Below, in pieces: positions 16,558-25,273 of a DNA stretch of 64,000 nt (position 1 is its first letter; each line of letters opens with the position of its first letter). This DNA comes from Alsobacter soli. GTDB taxonomy: Bacteria; Pseudomonadota; Alphaproteobacteria; Rhizobiales; Beijerinckiaceae. A program made the position numbers and the translations under genes. The stretch covers positions 1 through 64,000 of the forward strand of contig NZ_PVZS01000012.1 in NCBI RefSeq assembly GCF_003004785.1, read 5' to 3'. Below the pieces are notes generated by a model. That model made no database searches. It was not told the DNA's origin and saw nothing but the letters and a program-made list of their open reading frames with translations.

Positions 16558-18009
16558 ATGAGCGGCATCGCCTTTCCGACCCCGGACGCGCGCGTCGTGG
16601 CGCGACGCGACGAGATCGTCGCGGGCCTGTCCCGGCTGGTCGCGCCGGAGGCCCTCGTCACCAGCGAGGACGAGCGCCGGGCCTTCGAGACGGACGGCCT
16701 CACGGCCTACCGCAAGCTTCCGCTCGCGGTGGTGCTGCCCTCCACCACGGAGGAGGTCTCCGCCATCCTCAGATACTGCCACGAGAACGGCGTGAAGGTG
16801 GTGCCGCGCGGCGCCGGCACGTCGCTCTGCGGCGGCGCCATCGCCCAGGAGGACGCCATCATCCTGGGCGTCTCCAAGATGAACCGCGTGCTGGACGTGA
16901 ACTTCGCCGACCGCACCATGCGGGTGCAGGCGGGAATCACCAACCTCGCGGTCAGCCAGGCGGTGAACTACGAAGGCTTCTTCTACGCGCCCGACCCCTC
17001 GTCCCAGCTGGCCTGCACCATCGCGGGCAACATCGCCAACAACTCGGGCGGGGCCCACTGCCTGAAGTACGGCGTCACCACCAACAACGTGCTCGGCGTC
17101 CGCATGGTCCTGCTGGACGGCGCGATCGTCGACATCGGCGGCGACGCCCTGGACGCGCCCGGCTACGACCTGCTCGGCATCGTGGTGGGCTCCGAAGGCC
17201 AGCTCGGCGTCGTGACGGAGGCGACGCTGCGCATCCTGCGCGCCGCCGAGGGCGCCCGCCCGGTGCTGTTCGGCTTCCCGACCAGCGAGAGCGCCGGCGC
17301 CTGCGTGGCGGCCATCATCGCCGCCGGCATCGTGCCGGTGGCGATGGAGTTCATGGACAAGCCCGCCATCGAGATCTGCGAGGCCTTCGCCAAGGCGGGC
17401 TACCCTCTGGACGTGGAGGCCCTGCTCATCATCGAGGTCGAGGGCTCCGACGCCGAGATGGACGCGACCTTGGCGCGCATCGTGGAGATCGCCAAACAGC
17501 ACGGCGTGCAGACCGTGAAGGAATCCAAGTCCGCCATGGAGACGGCGGCGATCTGGAAGGGCCGCAAGTCGGCCTTCGGGGCCACCGGCCGCATCGCCGA
17601 CTACATCTGCATGGACGGCACCATTCCCACCGGCCAGCTGCCCTACGTGCTGAAGCGCATGGACGAGATCGTGAAGGGCTACAGCCTGCGCGTCGCCAAC
17701 GTGTTCCACGCCGGCGACGGCAACCTGCACCCGCTGATCATGTACAACGTCAATGACCCGGTCGAAGCCAAGAAGGCCGAGGACGCCGGCAACGACATCC
17801 TGACGCTCTGCGTGGAGGTCGGCGGCTGCCTCACGGGCGAGCATGGCGTCGGCATCGAGAAGCGCGACCTCATGCGCCGCCAGTTCAACGACGTCGACCT
17901 GGAGCAGCAGATGCGCGTGCGCGCCGTGTTCGACCGCCAGTGGCTGCTGAACCCAGCCAAGGTCTTCCCCCTGGAAGGCCGCTGGCTGCCCCAGACGGAT
18001 GCGGCCTGA
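16558..18009 (+). CDS. glcD: glycolate oxidase FAD subunit
   Basis: A 483-residue FAD-linked oxidase of the GlcD family, catalysing glycolate (or D-lactate) to glyoxylate (or pyruvate) with GlcE and GlcF. An FAD-binding PCMH domain occupies about residues 45-225 with RGAGTSLCGGAI and IAGNIANNSGGAHCLKYG; the C-terminal FAD-oxidase domain (about 225-475) contains NVFHAGDGNLHPLI and GGCLTGEHGVGIEKR. The ATG at 16558 is chosen because of the strong AGGAGG eight bases upstream; an in-frame ATG at 16510 lacks one. It heads the glcDEF cluster, which is followed by malate synthase, so glyoxylate is likely the product. Confidence 0.93.
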   Translation: MSGIAFPTPDARVVARRDEIVAGLSRLVAPEALVTSEDERRAFETDGLTAYRKLPLAVVLPSTTEEVSAILRYCHENGVKVVPRGAGTSLCGGAIAQEDAIILGVSKMNRVLDVNFADRTMRVQAGITNLAVSQAVNYEGFFYAPDPSSQLACTIAGNIANNSGGAHCLKYGVTTNNVLGVRMVLLDGAIVDIGGDALDAPGYDLLGIVVGSEGQLGVVTEATLRILRAAEGARPVLFGFPTSESAGACVAAIIAAGIVPVAMEFMDKPAIEICEAFAKAGYPLDVEALLIIEVEGSDAEMDATLARIVEIAKQHGVQTVKESKSAMETAAIWKGRKSAFGATGRIADYICMDGTIPTGQLPYVLKRMDEIVKGYSLRVANVFHAGDGNLHPLIMYNVNDPVEAKKAEDAGNDILTLCVEVGGCLTGEHGVGIEKRDLMRRQFNDVDLEQQMRVRAVFDRQWLLNPAKVFPLEGRWLPQTDAA

Positions 18010-18015
18010 TTCTCT

Positions 18016-18114
18016 CCGTCATCCCCGGCGGCCCGCGCAGCGGGCCGGGAAGGGGAACCAGACGGACCCGCCCAATGGATCCCCTTCCCGCGTCTCAGGC
18101 GCGCCGGGGATGAC
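18016..18114. repeat. palindromic element, family B copy 1
   Basis: An inverted repeat beginning CCGTCATCCCCGGCGGCCCG and ending GCGCCGGGGATGAC, with inner arms GGAAGGGGA and ATCCCCTTCCCG. It fills the 117-bp gap between glcD and glcE. A related copy is at 36431-36536. Confidence 0.7.
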
Positions 18115-18126
18115 CCGGACCCAAGC

Positions 18127-19314
18127 ATGACCGACCTTCTCCAGCCCCGCGACGAAGCCGAACTGGCCGAGGCCGTCCGATCCGCCTTCGCCGGCAAGAC
18201 GCCGCTCGCCGTCGAAGGCGCCGGCACGAAGGCCGGGATCGGCCGCCCGCTCCAGACCGAGCGGACCCTTACGGCCAAGGGCCTGACCGGCGTCACGCTC
18301 TACGAGCCCTCCGAAATGGTCATCGGCGCCCGGGCCGGCACCCCGCTCCGGGAGATCGAGGCGACGCTGGCCGAGAAGGGGCAGGCGCTCACCTTCGAGC
18401 CGGTGGACTATCGCGGCCTGCTCGGAACTGCCGGCGAACCCACGATCGGCGGCGTCGCGGCGGCCAACAACTCCGGCCCGCGCCGCATCATGGCTGGCGC
18501 GTGCCGCGACAGTCTCATCGGCGTGCGCTTCGTCAACGGACGCGGCGAGGTGGTGAAGACCGGCGGACGCGTCATGAAGAACGTCACCGGCCTCGACCTG
18601 GTGAAGCTCATGGCGGGCTCGTGGGGCACGCTGGGCGTGATGAGCGAGGTCATCTTCAAGGTGCTGCCCGCGCCGGCGCACACGGTGACTGTCGTCCTGC
18701 ACGGCCTCGATGACGCGCGCGCCGTGGAGGCCATGGCGGCGGGCCTGGGTTCCCCCTTCGAGGTGAACGGCGCGGCGCATCTGCCCGCGGGGCTTGAGCG
18801 CGTCTCCAAGACCCTGCTTCGCCTGGAAGGCTTCCCCGAGTCGATGGCCTATCGGGCCGCCGAGCTGCGCAAGCTCCTGAAGGGCTTCGGCGGCGCCGAC
18901 GTGGTCGAGGGCGACCCCGCGACCTCGCTCTGGCGCCAGGTCCGGGACGCGACATTCATCGCCGAGCCGCGCGACGCCGCGGTCTGGCGGATCTCGATCG
19001 CGCCCTCCAAGGCCGCAGCTGCGGTGGCGGCCATCCGCCGCGCCCTGCCGGTCCGCTGCTTCTACGACTGGGGCGGCGGCCTCGTGTGGCTCGCGACGAC
19101 GCCCGCCGGGGATGCCGGCTCCGGCCCGATCCGCGCGGCGCTCGCCGGCACGGGCGGCCACGCCACGCTGATCCGCGCCCCTGCGGAGGTGCGCGCCTCT
19201 GTCCCGGTCTTCGAGCCCCAGCCCGCCGCGATCGCGGCGCTTTCGGCTGGGATCAAGGCCAGCTTCGACCCCGCAGGAATCCTCAACCCTGGCCGCATGG
19301 CGGCGGGGCTCTGA
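18127..19314 (+). CDS. glcE: glycolate oxidase FAD-binding subunit GlcE
   Basis: A 395-residue GlcE protein, the second flavoprotein subunit of the GlcDEF complex. It has a PCMH-type FAD domain with LAVEGAGTKAGIGRP (residues 25-39) and PTIGGVAAANNSGPRRI, KNVTGLDLVKLMAGSWGTLG near residue 155, and the C-terminal ending SFDPAGILNPGRMAAGL typical of the family. It follows glcD with a 117-bp gap holding a palindromic repeat, and precedes glcF by 10 bp. Length is normal for the family. Confidence 0.93.
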   Translation: MTDLLQPRDEAELAEAVRSAFAGKTPLAVEGAGTKAGIGRPLQTERTLTAKGLTGVTLYEPSEMVIGARAGTPLREIEATLAEKGQALTFEPVDYRGLLGTAGEPTIGGVAAANNSGPRRIMAGACRDSLIGVRFVNGRGEVVKTGGRVMKNVTGLDLVKLMAGSWGTLGVMSEVIFKVLPAPAHTVTVVLHGLDDARAVEAMAAGLGSPFEVNGAAHLPAGLERVSKTLLRLEGFPESMAYRAAELRKLLKGFGGADVVEGDPATSLWRQVRDATFIAEPRDAAVWRISIAPSKAAAAVAAIRRALPVRCFYDWGGGLVWLATTPAGDAGSGPIRAALAGTGGHATLIRAPAEVRASVPVFEPQPAAIAALSAGIKASFDPAGILNPGRMAAGL

Positions 19315-19324
19315 AAGTCATCCG

Positions 19325-20701
19325 ATGCAGACCAACTTCGCCCCCGAACAGCTGAAGGACTCGGCCACGGCCACGGCCGAGAAGATCCTGCGCACCTGCG
19401 TGCATTGCGGATTCTGCACGGCGACCTGTCCAACCTACCTTTTGCTCGGCGACGAGTTGGACAGCCCGCGCGGCCGCATCTACCTCATCAAGGACATGCT
19501 GGAGAACGACCGCCCGGCGACGCCGCAGGTGGTCAAGCACATCGACCGCTGCCTCTCCTGCCTGTCCTGCATGACGACCTGCCCGTCCGGCGTGCACTAC
19601 ATGCACCTGGTGGACCATGCCCGGTCCTATATCGAGGAAACCTACGAACGGCCTCCGTTGGACCGCCTCACCCGCGCTGTGCTGGCGGCCGTCCTGCCCT
19701 ACCGCGGTCGCTTCCGCCTGGCGCTGGCCGGCGCTCTCCTTGCGAAGCCGCTGGCGCCTCTGTTGCGGCATCTGCCTGGCGCCGGCTCGCGCCTCGGGGC
19801 CATGCTGGCCCTCGCGCCCGCGCGGCTTCCTGCCCGTTCGGTCAACGAGCGCCTGACCGTGTTCAAGCCGGAGGGCCCCCGCAGGAGCCGGGTCGCCATG
19901 CTCAACGGCTGCGCCCAGCCGGTGCTGCGGCCCTCCATCAACGACGCCGCGATCCGCCTGCTCAACCGCAACGGCGTCGAGGTGGTCATTCCGAAGGATG
20001 AGGGCTGCTGCGGCGCGCTCGTCCACCACATGGGCCGCGAGGACCAGGGACGGGCGTTCGCCAAGCGGACCATCGACGCCTGGACCCGTGAGATCGAGGG
20101 CGAGGGCCTGGACGCGATCATCATCACGGCGTCGGGCTGCGGCACGACCGTGAAGGATTATGGCTTCATGTTCCGCGAGGACCGCGCGTATGCCGAGAAG
20201 GCCGCCCGGGTCTCGGCGCTGGCCAAGGACATCACGGAATACCTGGGCTCGATCGAGTGGACCGCCCCGGTGCGGCGCACGGGCGATGTGGTGACCTATC
20301 ACTCCGCCTGCTCCATGCAGCACGGCCAGAAGATCACGGACCTGCCCAAGAAGCTGCTGAAGGCGGCGGGTTTCGTGGTGAAGGACGTCCCCGAGGCGCA
20401 TATCTGCTGCGGCTCGGCCGGCACCTACAACATGCTCCAGCCGGAGCTTTCGGCGCGCCTGCGCGAGCGCAAGGTCGACAACATCGAGAAGACCCGCCCC
20501 GCCATCGTGGCGACCGGCAACATCGGCTGCATGACCCAGATCGGAAAGGGCTTCGCCGACCGCGGTGACCGTACCCCCATCGTGCACACGGTCGAGCTGC
20601 TCGACTGGGCCACTGGCGGCCCGATGCCGGAAGCCCTGGAGGACGCCGGTTTCGCCCATCGTCCGTCCGAGACGGAGAGCTTGCCGGCTGCGGCCGAATA
20701 A
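19325..20701 (+). CDS. glcF: glycolate oxidase iron-sulfur subunit GlcF
   Basis: A 458-residue GlcF protein that passes electrons from the flavin subunits to the respiratory chain. Two N-terminal ferredoxin motifs, CVHCGFCTATCPTY (about residue 24) and CLSCLSCMTTCPSG (about 76), are followed by two CCG domains, one with DEGCCGALVHHMG and one with EAHICCGSAGTYN. All cluster cysteines are intact. It is 10 bp after glcE and so part of the same transcript. It ends in a small hairpin before the malate synthase gene. Confidence 0.94.
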   Translation: MQTNFAPEQLKDSATATAEKILRTCVHCGFCTATCPTYLLLGDELDSPRGRIYLIKDMLENDRPATPQVVKHIDRCLSCLSCMTTCPSGVHYMHLVDHARSYIEETYERPPLDRLTRAVLAAVLPYRGRFRLALAGALLAKPLAPLLRHLPGAGSRLGAMLALAPARLPARSVNERLTVFKPEGPRRSRVAMLNGCAQPVLRPSINDAAIRLLNRNGVEVVIPKDEGCCGALVHHMGREDQGRAFAKRTIDAWTREIEGEGLDAIIITASGCGTTVKDYGFMFREDRAYAEKAARVSALAKDITEYLGSIEWTAPVRRTGDVVTYHSACSMQHGQKITDLPKKLLKAAGFVVKDVPEAHICCGSAGTYNMLQPELSARLRERKVDNIEKTRPAIVATGNIGCMTQIGKGFADRGDRTPIVHTVELLDWATGGPMPEALEDAGFAHRPSETESLPAAAE

Positions 20702-20719
20702 GCGCGGGGCTCCAAATGG

Positions 20720-20737
20720 CCTGCCCCAGCAGGCCGG
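20720..20737 (+). terminator. hairpin after glcF (weak terminator candidate)
   Basis: GGCCTGC-CCCA-GCAGGCC is a perfect 7-bp stem with a 4-base loop, 18 bases after the glcF stop. It has no T tract, so it may be an mRNA-stabilising structure instead of a terminator. The rest of the 152-bp gap shows nothing further. Confidence 0.3.
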
Positions 20738-20853
20738 CCCGCCCGGCGAGCATTCGTAAACCATAGCGATAGTCTCAGGTTCGCCAGCAACCTCCTGAAA
20801 AGGCCTGCAAGCCAAAGCTGCGCGCGTAGAAGACCACGCGCGAGGGTTTTAGC

Positions 20854-22452
20854 GTGTCCAACGAGATCCACATCGAAGGCCTGACGATCCGCGGAGCCAT
20901 GGAGGGCCGCGCCTCCGACGTGATCACGCCCTCAGCCGCCGCGTTTCTGGCCGCGATGCACCGCGCATTCGAGGGCGAGCGTCAGGCGGTGCTGCAGGCC
21001 CGGGCCGAGCGGCGCCGCGAGTTCGACGCCGGCCAGATGCCGGACTTCAGCCCCGAGACCCAGGATATCCGTGACGCCGACTGGCGGGTCGCCCCCGTCC
21101 CGGCGGACTTGCTGGATCGACGCATCGAGATCGCAGGTCCTCCCGAGGCCACGACGATCGTGGAGGGGATCAATTCGGGCGCGCGGGTCTTCGTGGCGGA
21201 TCTCGAGGACGCTCTGTCCCCAAGCTGGGCCAACCTGATCGCAGGCCAGGCCAACCTCATCGACCTCTGGGCCGGCCGTCTGGAGGCGGTGAACCGCAGG
21301 GGTTCCAAACACGCGCCGCGTCCCGACGGCGCCGCCGTAATGCTGCGCCCGCGCGGCTGGCGCCTGCCCGAAGCCCACGTTCATGTGGACGGCGGCCCGA
21401 TCGCCGCAGCCTTGTTCGACCTCGGCCTGTACCTGTTCCACAACGCCGGGCGGATTCGCGCCGCCGGCAAGACTGTCGCCGTCTACCTGCCCAAGGTCGA
21501 GGACGCTCGCGAGGCGCGGCTCTGGAACGACGTCCTGGCCTTTGCGGAACACAAGCTGGATCTGACCAAGGGCAGCGTAAAGGCGACGGTGCTCATCGAG
21601 ACCCTGCCGGCCGCCTTCCAGATGGATGAGATCCTCCACGCCATGCGTGAACGCGCGGTGGCGCTGAACTGCGGCCGTTTCGACCTGATCTTCTCCTTCG
21701 TGAAGTGCCTCGGGAAGCACGCGCGCTTCGTTACGCCGGACCGCGCCTCCATGGTGATGGGCTCCAACTTCCTGGCGGCCTGCTCCTACCTGCTGGTCAA
21801 GACCTGTCACCGCCGCGGAGCGCTCGCGCTCGGCGGCAAGATCGCCGACCTGCCCGTGGCGGGGAACCGCGCCGCCAACCGCGACGCCCTGAACAGGATC
21901 AAGGCCGACAAGCAGCGCGCGGCCCTGGAAGGGTTCGACGGCGTCTGGGTGTCGCGTCCCGACCTGGCGCGGGTGGCCCAGGAGGTTTTCCACGGCCTCG
22001 TGCCCGAGCAGAACCAGCTCGGCGTCACCCATGCGGACGTGGAGATCATCCGCGAAGACATGCTCTCCATGCACCCCGGCCGGCGCACCGAGTCCGGGCT
22101 GCGCGGCAACATTCGGGTCGTCCTGCGCTACCTGTCCGCCTGGCTGGAAGGGCAGGGGGCCGTGACCCTGCATCACATGCTGGAGGACGCCGGCACGGCC
22201 GAGATCGCGCGCGTGCAGCTCTGGCAGTGGGTCTACCATCGCGCCTCCCTCTCAGACGGCCGCAAGATCACGCCCGAGCTGTTCGGCGAGATCCTGCAGG
22301 ACGAGGCGGGCAAGCTCCGGGCCGATCTGGGCGAGGAGGCGTTCCGCTCCGGTCGTTTCGCCGAGTCGGCGAAGCTCCTGTCCGATATGACCCTGGCCCA
22401 GGACGTCCCCGACTTCCTGACCCTCTCGGCCTACGACCTGCTGGCCGCCTGA
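20854..22452 (+). CDS. aceB: malate synthase A
   Basis: A 532-residue malate synthase of the A type (acetyl-CoA + glyoxylate to malate), matching the usual length. Recognisable segments include FVADLEDALSPSWANLIAGQ, AVMLRPRGWRLPEAHV, the catalytic-core segment ALNCGRFDLIFSFVK near residue 270, MVMGSNFLAACSYLLVKTC, and RVQLWQWVYHRASLSDG toward the C-terminus. It starts at GTG 20854, preceded by CGAGGG. Its position 152 bp after glcF gives a complete route from glycolate through glyoxylate to malate. No isocitrate lyase is present in the window, so the main glyoxylate source here may be glycolate oxidation instead of the glyoxylate shunt. Confidence 0.94.
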   Translation: MSNEIHIEGLTIRGAMEGRASDVITPSAAAFLAAMHRAFEGERQAVLQARAERRREFDAGQMPDFSPETQDIRDADWRVAPVPADLLDRRIEIAGPPEATTIVEGINSGARVFVADLEDALSPSWANLIAGQANLIDLWAGRLEAVNRRGSKHAPRPDGAAVMLRPRGWRLPEAHVHVDGGPIAAALFDLGLYLFHNAGRIRAAGKTVAVYLPKVEDAREARLWNDVLAFAEHKLDLTKGSVKATVLIETLPAAFQMDEILHAMRERAVALNCGRFDLIFSFVKCLGKHARFVTPDRASMVMGSNFLAACSYLLVKTCHRRGALALGGKIADLPVAGNRAANRDALNRIKADKQRAALEGFDGVWVSRPDLARVAQEVFHGLVPEQNQLGVTHADVEIIREDMLSMHPGRRTESGLRGNIRVVLRYLSAWLEGQGAVTLHHMLEDAGTAEIARVQLWQWVYHRASLSDGRKITPELFGEILQDEAGKLRADLGEEAFRSGRFAESAKLLSDMTLAQDVPDFLTLSAYDLLAA

Positions 22453-22633
22453 GGGGCCTCGCGCTGGGCGCGTCAAGGCGCAGGGCTGTTCCGGCCGGAA
22501 CGCGCCGGCTTTCCGCGAATTCATGTTGGGCGCCCTTGGAGCGCCATCTTGGGCGCACCACATCATCGACGCCGCGCCACGTGGCGGGTGCGGTCCCCGA
22601 TGGGGCAGGCTGCCACGCACACGAGGATCGACC

Positions 22634-23416
22634 ATGAGTCCCGAGGAACGCCAGCTGCTCGCGAACCTGTTCGAGCGCGTGAAGGGCGCGGCGAACACGC
22701 CCCGCGACAAGGAGGCCGAGGCCTTCATCGCCGACGCCGTGCGCCAGCAGCCCTATGCGCCCTACATGATGGCCCAGACCGTGATCGTGCAGGAGGAAGC
22801 CCTGAAGGCGGCCGCCAGCCGGATCCAGGAGCTCGAGGCGCAACTCGCCGACCATGCGCGCGAGCGCGACGCCGGCTCGACCAGTTTCCTGGGCGGTCTC
22901 GGCAAAAGCATTTTCGGCGGCCAGGACCAGCGTCCGCCGCAGCAGCAGGCTCGTCCTGCTCCCGGCCCCTGGGGTCAGGCGGCGCAGCCGCAGGGTGGCC
23001 CGCCTCCGGCTCCGGGCCCCTGGGGCGCTCCGGCCCAGCCGCAGGGTGGCGGCTTCTTCGGCGGCGGCCAGGGCGGGCCCATGGGCGGTGGTGGTGGCGG
23101 CGGCTTCCTGCGCGGCGCCATGACCACCGCTGCGGGGGTCGCCGGCGGCGCGCTGCTGTTCCAGGGCATCTCGTCCCTGTTCAACAGTCACCACGGCGCG
23201 AGCGGCCTCTTCGGCGGCCAGGCCGGCGCCTTGGACCCGGCGGCCTTAGGCGGAACCACGATCATCAACAACGAATACCTTGGCTCCGACCAGCCGCCGC
23301 CCGACCAGGACATCCAGTCCGCCGGCTATGACGACGGCTCGCCGGACGACGGCTCCATTGATGATGCGGGCTACGACGACGGCGGCTCGGCCGACGACGG
23401 CGACAGCTGGGCCTGA
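22634..23416 (+). CDS. DUF2076 domain-containing protein
   Basis: A 260-residue DUF2076 protein. The N-terminus (SPEERQLLANLFERVKGAAN and the following QQPYAPYMMAQTVIVQEEAL) is the diagnostic helical domain with a short coiled coil (about 60-80, ASRIQELEAQLADHARER). The middle is rich in Gly, Pro and Gln (about 95-160) and contains a Gly-rich membrane-like segment (FLRGAMTTAAGVAGGALLFQ). The C-terminus is acidic with repeated YDDG. ATG 22634 is preceded by ACGAGGATC; the open frame upstream to 22523 is not used. The function is unknown. It is 12 bp upstream of the LOG-family gene and probably cotranscribed. Confidence 0.88.
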   Translation: MSPEERQLLANLFERVKGAANTPRDKEAEAFIADAVRQQPYAPYMMAQTVIVQEEALKAAASRIQELEAQLADHARERDAGSTSFLGGLGKSIFGGQDQRPPQQQARPAPGPWGQAAQPQGGPPPAPGPWGAPAQPQGGGFFGGGQGGPMGGGGGGGFLRGAMTTAAGVAGGALLFQGISSLFNSHHGASGLFGGQAGALDPAALGGTTIINNEYLGSDQPPPDQDIQSAGYDDGSPDDGSIDDAGYDDGGSADDGDSWA

Positions 23417-23428
23417 TAGGGTCGCCGG

Positions 23429-24235
23429 GTGACTGATTCGCCCGACAACTCCGCCCAGAAGGCGTCCGCCGCGTATCGCCTGCCGGCGCTGGACCAGGAT
23501 TTCCTGCTCGGCGACTCGATGCGCGGCGTCCGCTTCCTCCTGGAATACGCCAAGCCCGAAGAGCGCCTGCGCGCATGGGGCGTGCGCTCAACCATCGTGG
23601 TGTTCGGCTCCGCCCGGGCTCGTCCGCCCGGCGAGCCCTCCGCCCTCGGCGAGAACGGCGCTCGCTGGTACGCGCAGGCCCGCCGCTTCGGCATGATCGC
23701 CTCCCAGCGCGGCGGCGCCTTGCTGGCCAATGGCGGCCAGCGCGACAACGTCATCGCCACGGGCGGAGGCCCGGGCGTCATGGAGGCCGCCAACCGCGGC
23801 GCCTGCGACGCTGGGGCGCCTTCGGTGGGTTTCAACATCACCCTGCCGCACGAGCAGGACCCGAACGCCTACTCCACGCCGGACCTCACCTTCCGCTTCC
23901 ACTACTTCGCCATGCGCAAGATGCACTTGGCGATGCGCGCCAACGGCCTCGTGGTGTTCCCGGGCGGGTTCGGGACGTTCGACGAACTCTTTGAGATCCT
24001 GACCCTGCGCCAGACCGGCAAGGCGCCCTTCATCCCGATCGTGCTGGCCGACCGGGGCTATTGGACCAAGGTCATCAACTTCGACGCCTTGGTGGAAGCC
24101 GGCATGGTCCGGCGCGAGGACCTCGACCTCTTCAGCTTCGCCGACGACGCAGAGGACATCTGGGCCGCCCTGGTCGAACGCGGCCTGCCGCTGCCCCACC
24201 AGAAGCGCCGGCGCGGCCAGCCTGCGCTGAGCTGA
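23429..24235 (+). CDS. LOG-family (TIGR00730-like) Rossmann-fold protein
   Basis: A 268-residue protein with the LOG/lysine-decarboxylase-like fold. The signature motifs GGGPGVMEAANRGA (around residue 110) and FPGGFGTFDELFEILTLRQ (around 173) are intact; this PGGxGTxxE motif marks nucleoside-5'-monophosphate phosphoribohydrolases that release free bases such as cytokinins, and also PpnN-like pyrimidine/purine nucleotidases. It starts at GTG 23429, 12 bp after the DUF2076 gene. Its N-terminal extension (about 60 residues) is longer than in the shortest plant-type LOGs. A short CTGAA tandem repeat spans its stop codon. Confidence 0.88.
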   Translation: MTDSPDNSAQKASAAYRLPALDQDFLLGDSMRGVRFLLEYAKPEERLRAWGVRSTIVVFGSARARPPGEPSALGENGARWYAQARRFGMIASQRGGALLANGGQRDNVIATGGGPGVMEAANRGACDAGAPSVGFNITLPHEQDPNAYSTPDLTFRFHYFAMRKMHLAMRANGLVVFPGGFGTFDELFEILTLRQTGKAPFIPIVLADRGYWTKVINFDALVEAGMVRREDLDLFSFADDAEDIWAALVERGLPLPHQKRRRGQPALS

Positions 24236-24251
24236 ACTGAACTGAACTGAA
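24232..24251. repeat. CTGAA x4 microsatellite at LOG gene stop
   Basis: Four exact tandem copies of CTGAA, beginning on the base before the TGA stop of the LOG-family gene. Copy-number change would leave the stop in place, so it has no evident phase-variation role. Confidence 0.7.
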
Positions 24252-24288
24252 CAGGCGCCCGTCAGCCCCAGCCCGAGCGTCGCCGACG

Positions 24289-25026
24289 CTACATCACCAC
24301 CACCTTCGTGCCGACCTTCACGCGGTTGTAGAGGTCCGTGACGTCCTCGTTGCGCAGCCGGATGCAGCCGGAGGAGACGTTCTGGCCGATCGTGTTCGGC
24401 TCGTTGGTGCCGTGGATGCGGTAGAGCGTCGAGCCCAGATACATCGCCCGCGCGCCGAGCGGGTTCTCGGGCCCGCCCTCCATGTGCCGCGGCAGGTCCG
24501 GCCGGCGCTTCAGCATCTCGGGCGGCGGCGTCCAGTCGGGCCACTCGGCCTTGCGGGTGATCGTCTTCACGCCGGACCAGGTGAACCCCGGCCGGCCCAC
24601 CCCGATGCCGTAGCGCAGCGCCTTGCCGCCAGGCTGGACGAGGTAGAGGAACTTGTTCGGCGAGTCGATGATGATGGTCCCCGGCGCGTGCCCGCCGTCA
24701 TAGTCCACAACCTGGCGCTCGTAGCGCGGATCGAATCCTCGCTCGATCCGGCCCATGGGCTCCGGCTCGTAGGCCGGCAGCGCCGCGTAGCGCGGGTCCG
24801 GCGCCTGCGGCGCCGCTCGGCCCTGCTGGGGCGCCCAGAGCCGCTCGGGCACGCCGAGCGGAGCGCCCGGCACGGGCGCCGCGACGGCGCCGCGGGGCGG
24901 GGTCGGGTCCCGCCCGGTCATGATCATCTCGATGAAGCCGCCGCCCAGGCCTCCCGACCCCGCCTGCGCGGCGGACGGGAGGGCAGCCAGGGCGAGCAGC
25001 GTCGCCAGTGTGAACGAGGTTCTCAT
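24289..25026 (-). CDS. L,D-transpeptidase (ErfK/YbiS type)
   Basis: A 245-residue exported YkuD-domain L,D-transpeptidase. ATG 25026 gives a signal peptide (RTSFTLATLLALAALPSAAQ) and a short linker before the catalytic domain (about 110-245). The active-site region IHGTNEPNTIGQNVSSGCIR is complete, with the nucleophilic Cys in SSGCIRLRN and the HGT His. This short architecture, without a peptidoglycan-binding module, differs from the longer enzyme at 7464-8996 and resembles those that attach proteins to or cross-link peptidoglycan. The frame upstream of 25026 is unlikely to be translated. Convergent with the LOG gene. Confidence 0.92.
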   Translation of the reverse strand: MRTSFTLATLLALAALPSAAQAGSGGLGGGFIEMIMTGRDPTPPRGAVAAPVPGAPLGVPERLWAPQQGRAAPQAPDPRYAALPAYEPEPMGRIERGFDPRYERQVVDYDGGHAPGTIIIDSPNKFLYLVQPGGKALRYGIGVGRPGFTWSGVKTITRKAEWPDWTPPPEMLKRRPDLPRHMEGGPENPLGARAMYLGSTLYRIHGTNEPNTIGQNVSSGCIRLRNEDVTDLYNRVKVGTKVVVM

Positions 25027-25273
25027 CGTCGCGCAGCCCGCAGCATGCTGTCCGAGTTCTTCGGAGCCTTGCGCCAGCTTCGCGCGAGACCTGCTCAACG
25101 GCGGCTGAAGGATCGTCGTTAACGGGCTGATAATGCGCGCGTTCGGATTCGAAATTGACGGATTGGTTTACGCCTGGTTTCGCGCGGGCGCCTGGCCCGA
25201 CAGGCTGTTGGCCCGCAGTAGCGCTTCCTTCACCATCCTGGCGCAGCATGCGCCCATCGCCAGGACCCCTCGG

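Noticed and set aside
24232..24251. CTGAA x4 as a phase-variation tract
   Set aside because: The tract straddles the stop codon of the LOG gene, and adding or losing units does not remove the stop, so no on/off switch follows.
25133..25273. ATG 25133 as the start of the orphan CheZ-like gene
   Set aside because: There is no ribosome binding site, and the first codons are AT-rich and unlike the rest of the gene; TTG 25274 with AGGA upstream fits better, though it is not certain.
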